This document shows, in pieces, positions 18,024-22,988 of a stretch of DNA of 22,988 bases. The translations under genes and the position numbers were made by a program. Every line of letters starts with the position of its first letter. Position 1 is the first letter of the stretch. The DNA is from Pseudomonadota bacterium (GTDB lineage Bacteria > Myxococcota_A > Polyangia > Haliangiales > Haliangiaceae): assembly GCA_023386455.1 (NCBI GenBank), contig JAEWJO010000496.1:1-22988 (forward strand), written 5' to 3'. The notes under the pieces were generated by a model that saw nothing but the letters and a program-made list of their open reading frames with translations, did not search any database and was not told the DNA's origin.

Positions 18024-19144
18024 GCGCGCCCATCGTCAAGGCGATCGGCCGCGCGCTCGACCGCCAGGATCTGTCGCGCGCCGAGATGGCCGAGGTCATC
18101 GGCATGATCATGGACGGCCAGGCGACGAGCGCGCAGATCGGGGGCCTCCTGATCGCGCTCCGCGCCAAGGGCGAGGCCGTCGACGAGCTCGTCGGCGCCG
18201 CCGCGGCGATGCGCAGCCGCGCGATGCCGCTCACGTGCCCGAGCGCTGATCGCGGTATCGATACCTGCGGCACCGGCGGAGACGGTGCGGGCACGATCAA
18301 CATCTCGACGCTCGCCGCGATCCTGATCGCCGCGTGCGGCGGCGTCGTCGCCAAGCACGGCAACCGCGCGCTGTCGTCGAAGTGCGGCTCCGCCGATGTC
18401 CTCGAGGCGCTCGGCATCGTCGCCGACACCGACCCCGCCGTCGTCGAGCGCTGCATGGCGCGCGCCGGCATCGGCTTCGCGTTCGCGCCGCGCTTCCACG
18501 CCGCGACCCGCCACGTCGGTGGCCCGCGCAAGGAGCTCGGCACCCGCACGATCTTCAACCTGCTCGGCCCGCTGACGAACCCGGCGAACGTGCGCCACCA
18601 GGTCGTCGGCGTCTTCGATCGCAAGTGGTGCGAGCACGTCGCCGCGGCGCTCGGCGCGCTCGGGCTGCGGCGCGCGGCCGTCGTTCACGGCGCCGGCAAC
18701 ATCGACGAGATCGCCGTGCGCGGCGAGACCCACGTCGCGTTGTGGGACGCCGAGCCGAGCGAGGTGCGCGTGTTCTCGCTGTCGCCCGCGTCGTTCGGCG
18801 TCCGCGAGGTCGACCCCGCGGGCCTCGCCGGCGGCGACGCTCCGCATAACGCGACGATCATGCGGCGCATCCTCGCCGGTCGCGAGATCGGGGCCGGCGA
18901 GCGTCTCGAGGCCGGCCTGCGTGCCTCGGCGATGACCGCCGCGCTCGGCCTCGAGCTCCTCGAGCCCGGCTCGTTCCAGCTCGATCGCCTCGCCGACCAG
19001 TATCTGCGTGCGGTCGGCGCCATCACGTCGGGCGCCGCGCGCCTCGTGCTCCACAAGTGGCGCGAGGTCAGCATGGCGACATCCGGCAGCGACCTCGACG
19101 CACTCGACGCGCTCTCCCCGCACGAGTTCATCGGGGTCGAGTGA
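18020..19144 (+). CDS. trpD: Anthranilate phosphoribosyltransferase
   Basis: A 374-aa transferase that joins anthranilate to PRPP. It shows the family motifs: DTCGTGGDGAGTINIST (81-97) for PRPP binding, AKHGNRALSSKCGSADVLEALG (111-132), and GGPRKELGTRTIFNLLGPLTNP with the conserved basic residues that bind anthranilate. Cys122 replaces a Ser common in KSGSAD. The C-terminus carries about 25-30 residues beyond the usual end (ATSGSDLDALDALSPHEFIG), giving a longer protein than typical. Start GTG 18020 lies inside the trpG stop; the stop overlaps trpC, both in GTGA. Confidence 0.96.
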   Translation: MSAPIVKAIGRALDRQDLSRAEMAEVIGMIMDGQATSAQIGGLLIALRAKGEAVDELVGAAAAMRSRAMPLTCPSADRGIDTCGTGGDGAGTINISTLAAILIAACGGVVAKHGNRALSSKCGSADVLEALGIVADTDPAVVERCMARAGIGFAFAPRFHAATRHVGGPRKELGTRTIFNLLGPLTNPANVRHQVVGVFDRKWCEHVAAALGALGLRRAAVVHGAGNIDEIAVRGETHVALWDAEPSEVRVFSLSPASFGVREVDPAGLAGGDAPHNATIMRRILAGREIGAGERLEAGLRASAMTAALGLELLEPGSFQLDRLADQYLRAVGAITSGAARLVLHKWREVSMATSGSDLDALDALSPHEFIGVE

Positions 19145-19938
19145 GCACGATCCTCGACACGATCCTCGCGACGAAGCGCGAGGAGGTCGCCGCCGCGAAG
19201 GCCGCACGTCCGTTCTCTGCGGTCGACGCCGCGGCGCGCGCAGCAGGGCCGCTGCGGCCGTTCGCCGAGGCGCTGCGCCGTCCCGCGGGTGCCCCGGTGC
19301 GCGTACTCGCCGAGATCAAGCGCGCGTCGCCGTCGGCCGGCCCGATCCGTCCGGATGCCGACCCCGCGGAGATCGCGGCCGACTACGCCGGCGGTGGCGC
19401 GGCCGCGCTGTCGGTCCTCACCGACACGACGTACTTCGCCGGCGAGCTCGCGTTCCTCGCGCGCGTCCGCGACCGCGTCGCGCTGCCGCTCCTGCGCAAG
19501 GACTTCACGATCGACGCCTACCAGATCGCCGAGGCCCGCGCGGCCGGCGCCGATGCCGTGCTCCTGATCGTCGCCGCGCTCTCGGCGTCACAGCTGCGCG
19601 AGCTCGCGGCCGCGGCCGCCGAGTACGGTCTCGCCGCGCTCGTCGAGGTCCACGACCTCGCGGAGGCCGACGTCGCGCTCGCGGCGGGGGTCCAGCTGCT
19701 CGGCGTCAATCACCGCGACCTGAAGACGATGACGATGGACATGACGCTGACCTCGACGATCGCGCCACGCGTGCCGCCGGGCACGATCCTCGTCGGCGAG
19801 AGCGGCATCCGCAGCAGCGCCGACGTGCGGGCGCTCGGTGAGGCCGGCGCTCACGCGATCCTCGTCGGCGAGCACCTGATGCGCCAGCCGTCGCCGGGGA
19901 CCGCGCTGCGCGAGCTCATCGCAGGGGCTGGACGATGA
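19141..19938 (+). CDS. trpC: Indole-3-glycerol phosphate synthase
   Basis: A 265-aa TIM-barrel enzyme that closes the indole ring of CdRP. Motifs in order: ILDTILATKREEVAAAKAAR (N-terminal), LAEIKRASPSAGPI with the catalytic Lys, LRKDFTIDAYQI, ALVEVHDLAEA with the catalytic Glu, GVNHRDLKTM (NHR for the usual NNR, keeping the first Asn and the Arg), and VGESGI (phosphate-binding). It is monofunctional: trpF is separate. Start GTG 19141 lies within the trpD stop (GTGA); the stop overlaps the trpF ATG in ATGA. Confidence 0.96.
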   Translation: MSTILDTILATKREEVAAAKAARPFSAVDAAARAAGPLRPFAEALRRPAGAPVRVLAEIKRASPSAGPIRPDADPAEIAADYAGGGAAALSVLTDTTYFAGELAFLARVRDRVALPLLRKDFTIDAYQIAEARAAGADAVLLIVAALSASQLRELAAAAAEYGLAALVEVHDLAEADVALAAGVQLLGVNHRDLKTMTMDMTLTSTIAPRVPPGTILVGESGIRSSADVRALGEAGAHAILVGEHLMRQPSPGTALRELIAGAGR

Positions 19939-20570
19939 CGCGCGTCAAGATCTGCGGGGTCACGCTGCCGGACGATGCCGCGCGGGTGTCCGCCGCCGGC
20001 GCCGACTTCATCGGCTTCAACTTCTGGCCGCGGTCGAAGCGCTACGTCGACCCCGAGCGCGCGCCGATGCTCGCCGCCGTCGCGAAGGGCTCCGGCGCGG
20101 CGAAGCTCGTCGGCGTGTTCGTCGATCCAGATGTCGACGAGGTGCTCGCGGTGACGTCGCAGGTCGACCTCGACATCATCCAGCTCCACGGCGACGAGCA
20201 TCCGGACCTCGTCCAGAAGATCTCGCGCGCGGTCTATCGCCCCGTGTGGAAGGCGATTCCCGTCGCCTCGCAGCGCGACATCGAGCACCTCGACGTCTGG
20301 CCGGTCGAGGCCGTGTTGCTCGACGCGCCGACGCCCGGTCGCGGAGGCGCGGGTGCGTCGTTCGACTGGAAGCTCGCACGCGAGGCACGCGAGAGGTTCC
20401 CGCGCCTGCACATCGTGCTCGCCGGCGGGCTCGCGCCCGACAACGTCGGAGATGCGATCCGTGCGGTCGAGCCGTGGGCCGTCGACGTCGCGTCCGGCGT
20501 CGAGGCAGGGCCGGGCATCAAGGATGCCGGCAAGCTCGACGCGTTCCTCGCCGCGGCGCGCTCCCGCTAG
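19935..20570 (+). CDS. trpF: Phosphoribosylanthranilate isomerase
   Basis: A 211-aa TIM-barrel isomerase that turns PRA into CdRP. It has the family motifs VKICG (4-8) with the catalytic Cys, GFNFWPRSKRYV, VGVFV, IQLHGDE, VLLDA with the catalytic Asp, VLAGGLAPDNV and VDVASGVEAGPGIKD. The start ATG 19935 sits inside the trpC stop. The stop TAG (20568-20570) lies in CTAG and shares three bases with the stop of the convergent ankyrin-like gene. There is no hairpin here, so transcription may run on antisense through that gene to reach trpB. Confidence 0.95.
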   Translation: MTRVKICGVTLPDDAARVSAAGADFIGFNFWPRSKRYVDPERAPMLAAVAKGSGAAKLVGVFVDPDVDEVLAVTSQVDLDIIQLHGDEHPDLVQKISRAVYRPVWKAIPVASQRDIEHLDVWPVEAVLLDAPTPGRGGAGASFDWKLAREARERFPRLHIVLAGGLAPDNVGDAIRAVEPWAVDVASGVEAGPGIKDAGKLDAFLAAARSR

Positions 20571-21139
20571 TCCTGCGGGATGCCGGGGAGCGGGTGCTCG
20601 CGAAAGGTGGCGGCGGTCGCGGCGAAGTCGTCCCGGAGCTCGGGCGTTGTCGCGCGGCTCGCGAGCAGCTCGGAGATCGCGATGCCGGCTGGATCGCCGA
20701 CCGCCTCGATGCGGAGGCTCGTTCCGTGCGAGGGCAGGGGTATGGCGCCCGCATCGAGCATCGCCTCGACGCACGCGACGTGGAGGTCGGACGTGACCCA
20801 CGCGCAGATCGTGCGATCGATCGGCGTGATGCCGTCGGACTCGGGCGCAGCAGGGTCGGCGCCGCGGGCGAGCATCGCTCGCACGACGTCGACGCGGCCG
20901 AGCCAGCCGGCGGAACCGAGCGTGCGCGGCTGGAGGAGGTCCGCGACGACGGTGTCGTCGACTGTTTCCCAGCTCACGACGTGGAGCATGTTCAACAGGT
21001 CGATCGAGAGCGCGCCATCGACGAGGCGCGAGCGCCGCTCGTCGAAACGCGCATCGGCAGCGATGCCGAGCTCGCGCGCGACGTTCGCCACCTGGTGCGC
21101 AAACGCGCGCAGCTTGTCTCGCGAGTCCATGAAACCCAT
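20567..21139 (-). CDS. Ankyrin-like protein, opposite strand inside trp operon
   Basis: A 190-aa protein without signal peptide or membrane segment. The middle holds ankyrin-type units: LGRVDVVRAMLARGADPAAP (about 80-99), then ESDGITPIDRTICAWVTSDLHVACVEAMLDAGAIPLP, each with the helix-turn-helix and the RGAD-P / DAGAIP turn typical of ankyrin repeats. It probably binds a protein partner. Low confidence on anything beyond that. Start ATG 21139 or ATG 21130 (codon 4); the second has a slightly better spaced GGG. It lies between trpF and trpB in opposite orientation. Its stop shares CTAG with trpF and its start lies 15 or 24 bases from the trpB ATG, so both neighbours hold it tightly. Confidence 0.75.
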   Translation of the reverse strand: MGFMDSRDKLRAFAHQVANVARELGIAADARFDERRSRLVDGALSIDLLNMLHVVSWETVDDTVVADLLQPRTLGSAGWLGRVDVVRAMLARGADPAAPESDGITPIDRTICAWVTSDLHVACVEAMLDAGAIPLPSHGTSLRIEAVGDPAGIAISELLASRATTPELRDDFAATAATFREHPLPGIPQD

Positions 21140-21144
21140 GGTAC

Positions 21145-21160
21145 CGACATATCGATGTCG
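21145..21160. promoter_or_regulatory. Dyad across the trpB start codon
   Basis: CGACAT-ATCG-ATGTCG is a perfect 6-bp inverted repeat with a 4-base loop. The right arm contains the trpB ATG (21155-21157). In the RNA it could form a small hairpin over the start; in DNA it could be a protein site between the divergent ankyrin-like and trpB starts. Confidence 0.3.
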
Positions 21161-22375
21161 ACCGCCGACGAAATCGCCCGGCTCCCCGAGCCCGTCAACG
21201 GACGGTTCGGCGAGTTCGGCGGCCAGTATGTCGCCGAGACGCTGATGCCGGCGGTCAACGAGCTCGATGCCGCGTGGCGCGCCGCGCGCACCGACGCGTC
21301 GTTCTGGGCCGAGGTCGACGCGCTGCTCGCCGACTACGTCGGCCGGCCGTCGCGCCTGTATCACGCGAAGCGGCTGTCGACCGAGGTCGGCGCGCAGGTC
21401 TACCTGAAGCGCGAGGACCTGAATCACACGGGCGCGCACAAGATCAACAACTGCATCGGCCAGGCGGTGCTCGCACGCCGCATGGGCAAGCGGCGCCTGA
21501 TCGCCGAGACCGGCGCCGGTCAGCACGGCGTCGCGACCGCGACGGTCGCCGCGCTGTTCGGCCTGCCGTGCGAGATCTACATGGGCGCCGAGGATGTCGT
21601 GCGCCAGGCCCTCAACGTCGAGCGCATGAAGCTGCTCGGCGCGCAGGTCCACGCCGTCACGAGCGGCACGCGCACGCTCAAGGACGCGATGAACGAGGCG
21701 CTGCGCGACTGGGTGACCAACGTCGGCGACACGTTCTATCTGATCGGCTCGGTTGCCGGTCCGCATCCGTATCCGTGGCTCGTCCGCGATCTGCAGAGCG
21801 TGATCGGCCGCGAGGCACTCGCGCAGATCCGAGCGCAGGCCGGGCGGCTTCCCGACGCGCTGATCGCGTGCGTCGGCGGCGGCAGCAACGCCGCGGGCCT
21901 GTTCGCGCCGTTCGTCGCCGAGAAGACGGTCAAGCTGTTCGGCGTCGAGGCAGCGGGCGAGGGCGTCGAGACCGGGCGCCACGCGGCGACGCTGAGCGCG
22001 GGCCGCGTCGGCGTGCTCCACGGCAGCAAGAGCTACGTGCTGACGCACACCGAGGAGAGCAGGCTCGGCCAGATCGCGCACGCGCACTCGATCAGCGCGG
22101 GCCTCGACTATCCCGGCGTCGGTCCCGAGCACTCGCACTGGAAGGACAGCGGCGCGGTCACGTACGTCTCGCGTACCGACGACGAAGCACTCGTTGCGCT
22201 CGAGCGCCTCGCGCGTACCGAGGGCATCATCTGCGCGCTCGAGACCGCGCACGCGATCGCCGCGCTCGACGAGGTCGCGAAGGCGACCGCCACGACCGAT
22301 CCCGTCATCATCGTCGGCCTCTCGGGCCGCGGCGACAAGGACATGGTGACGATCGCCCAGCGGAGGCAGGCATGA
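21155..22375 (+). CDS. trpB: Tryptophan synthase beta chain
   Basis: A 406-aa PLP enzyme that condenses indole with serine to give tryptophan, working with TrpA through an indole tunnel. The PLP lysine is K96 in HTGAHKINN; the catalytic Glu118 is in AETGAGQHGVA, and GGGSNA (241-246) binds the PLP phosphate. Also NGRFGEFGGQYVAETLMPA (15-33), AGPHPYPWLVRDLQSVIGRE (201-220), SISAGLDYPGVGPEHS and the C-terminal VGLSGRGDKDM. It is the TrpB1 type, expected to pair with TrpA. Start ATG 21155 fits the family; no Shine-Dalgarno is evident and a hairpin-forming dyad covers it. Its promoter must lie in the ankyrin-like gene or it depends on read-through from trpF. The stop overlaps the ORF at 22372 (ATGA). 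Confidence 0.96.
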   Translation: MSTADEIARLPEPVNGRFGEFGGQYVAETLMPAVNELDAAWRAARTDASFWAEVDALLADYVGRPSRLYHAKRLSTEVGAQVYLKREDLNHTGAHKINNCIGQAVLARRMGKRRLIAETGAGQHGVATATVAALFGLPCEIYMGAEDVVRQALNVERMKLLGAQVHAVTSGTRTLKDAMNEALRDWVTNVGDTFYLIGSVAGPHPYPWLVRDLQSVIGREALAQIRAQAGRLPDALIACVGGGSNAAGLFAPFVAEKTVKLFGVEAAGEGVETGRHAATLSAGRVGVLHGSKSYVLTHTEESRLGQIAHAHSISAGLDYPGVGPEHSHWKDSGAVTYVSRTDDEALVALERLARTEGIICALETAHAIAALDEVAKATATTDPVIIVGLSGRGDKDMVTIAQRRQA

Positions 22376-22797
22376 GGCACACGGAACGCAATCGCCGGCT
22401 CGCGGCCGATCAGGAACGCGCGGCTCTCGCGAAGCTCGAGGAGACCGCTCTCACCCGGCGCGACGACGAGTGCCGCGCGCTCGTGCGCACCGAGCACGAA
22501 GAGAGTCGAGCCCTCGCGCGCCGCGACGAGCCGATCCCGGCTGACGATCCTTCGCTGCACGCGACCCTCGACACCCCGGTCCAGGGTGATGCTGGATCCA
22601 TGCTCGCGCCGGGATCGCTGCAGGGTGTTTCCTCGCGTTCGTCGCTCGGTCGTGCGGTCATGCCGCGCGATGGCCGTCGCCTGATCGCGCTCGTCACGCG
22701 CATGCAGGGGCCGAGTCGCGTCACGCTCGTCGCGCGCCGCGCGATCGTCACTGCGGGACAGTTCCGCATCGCGATCGTGGCGCGAGGCCAGTCGTGA
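22372..22797 (+). CDS. Unrecognised 141-codon ORF between trpB and trpA
   Basis: ATG 22372 overlaps the trpB stop in ATGA and the frame is open for 141 codons to TGA 22797. Third codon positions are mainly G or C but carry more T and A than in the trp genes. Residues 1-55 are highly charged (RNRRLAADQERAALAKLEE, then repeated RALVR/RALAR units with Glu and Asp), compatible with a helix or coiled coil. Residues 56-100 are Ser/Gly/Pro-rich. Residues 100-141 are basic and hydrophobic (RRLIALVTRMQ, RRAIVTAGQFRIAIVARG). No family recognised. It may be a real small protein, a decayed insertion, or non-coding filler; the coupled start and partial codon bias favour translation but weakly. Confidence 0.4.
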   Translation: MRHTERNRRLAADQERAALAKLEETALTRRDDECRALVRTEHEESRALARRDEPIPADDPSLHATLDTPVQGDAGSMLAPGSLQGVSSRSSLGRAVMPRDGRRLIALVTRMQGPSRVTLVARRAIVTAGQFRIAIVARGQS

Positions 22798-22823
22798 CGT
22801 CCGCGATCGGGGGTGCGTCGTGA
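22794..22823 (+). CDS. Possible 9-codon bridging ORF before trpA
   Basis: GTG 22794 overlaps the TGA of the 141-codon ORF (GTGA), and the frame ends at TGA 22821-22823, which overlaps the trpA GTG (again GTGA). A ribosome could in principle step from trpB to trpA by restarts. Very short; chance is quite possible. Confidence 0.15.
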   Translation: MTSAIGGAS

Positions 22824-22988
22824 GTCGCCTGCGGGCGGCGTTCGACAAGGCCGCCGCCGAGAAGCGCGCCGCACTCGTCGCGTACCTGACGTTCGCGGAT
22901 CCGGATCCGCAGACCTCGACCGCGGTCGTCGAGGCCGCGTGTCGCGCCGGCGCCGACGTGATCGAGCTCGGCGTGCCGTTCTCCGATC
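22820..22988 (+). CDS. trpA: Tryptophan synthase alpha chain, 3' end outside window
   Basis: The first 56 codons of TrpA, the TIM-barrel subunit that splits indole-3-glycerol phosphate to indole and G3P. Visible: LRAAFDKAAAEKRAALVAYLTFADPDP (4-30) and GADVIELGVPFSD (44-56), with the catalytic Glu in VIELGVPFSD. FADPDP stands where AGDPD is usual. Start GTG 22820 has GGGGG at 22809-22813, correctly spaced. It is separated from trpB by about 440 bases, in place of the direct overlap common in trpBA pairs. Confidence 0.95.
   Translation, partial: MSRLRAAFDKAAAEKRAALVAYLTFADPDPQTSTAVVEAACRAGADVIELGVPFSD

Noticed and set aside
22108..22848. Minus-strand 246-codon frame opposite the trpB end and the 141-codon ORF.
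   Set aside because: Runs into trpB antisense, Arg-rich shadow composition; the plus frame has the better third-position G/C pattern, although the call there is weak.

Overview
The window is 22,988 bases of very GC-rich, gene-dense bacterial chromosome. Strong G/C bias at third codon positions, many GTG starts, 4-base start/stop overlaps, and several Pro/Asp/Gly-rich secreted or membrane proteins with no obvious family all fit a delta-proteobacterial or Myxococcota-type (myxobacterial) genome. That placement is inference from style, not from a marker gene. No tRNA, rRNA, CRISPR array or insertion sequence was seen. No gap between genes exceeds 300 bases; the longest is the 175-base divergent region at 15738-15912.

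Left part (1-8300). infA (IF-1) and a 3'-truncated Hsp70/DnaK-like gene point left. Diverging from them is a two-gene unit with no gap: a 558-aa protein whose C-terminal half resembles a nucleoside-phosphorylase fold, then an FAD-dependent amine-oxidase/UDP-galactopyranose-mutase-like protein. Converging on this pair, with stop codons sharing bases, is a minus-strand run: a 503-aa membrane-anchored protein, a 234-aa secreted/membrane protein, a radical SAM/SPASM enzyme, and a 118-aa zinc-ribbon/one-TM small protein coupled to the radical SAM gene by ATGA.

Middle part (8300-15740). A succinate-semialdehyde dehydrogenase-type ALDH (gabD-like) and coaBC run rightward; a strong hairpin follows coaBC. 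Five minus-strand genes follow: a six-TM-class membrane protein, a TetR regulator coupled to it by ATGA, glyA, a VWA-like lipoprotein with a degenerate metal site, and a small barrel-like outer-membrane protein. The promoter region of the membrane-protein/TetR pair holds two TGAAC-N2-GTTCA palindromes centred 32 bp apart, probably the TetR operators.

Right part (15740-22988). This is a tryptophan biosynthesis operon, trpE-G-D-C-F-B-A, taking chorismate to tryptophan. The first five genes are chained by GTGA or ATGA overlaps. The operon is interrupted twice: an ankyrin-like gene on the opposite strand lies between trpF and trpB, and an unrecognised 141-codon ORF lies between trpB and trpA. A 7-codon upstream ORF ends in the trpE start by the same GTGA device. 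trpA is cut by the window edge.

The most unusual points are the two insertions in the trp operon, the radical SAM/small-protein pair, the phosphorylase-like/FAD pair, the paired operators, and a CoaC domain in which the usual catalytic Cys is read as Gly.
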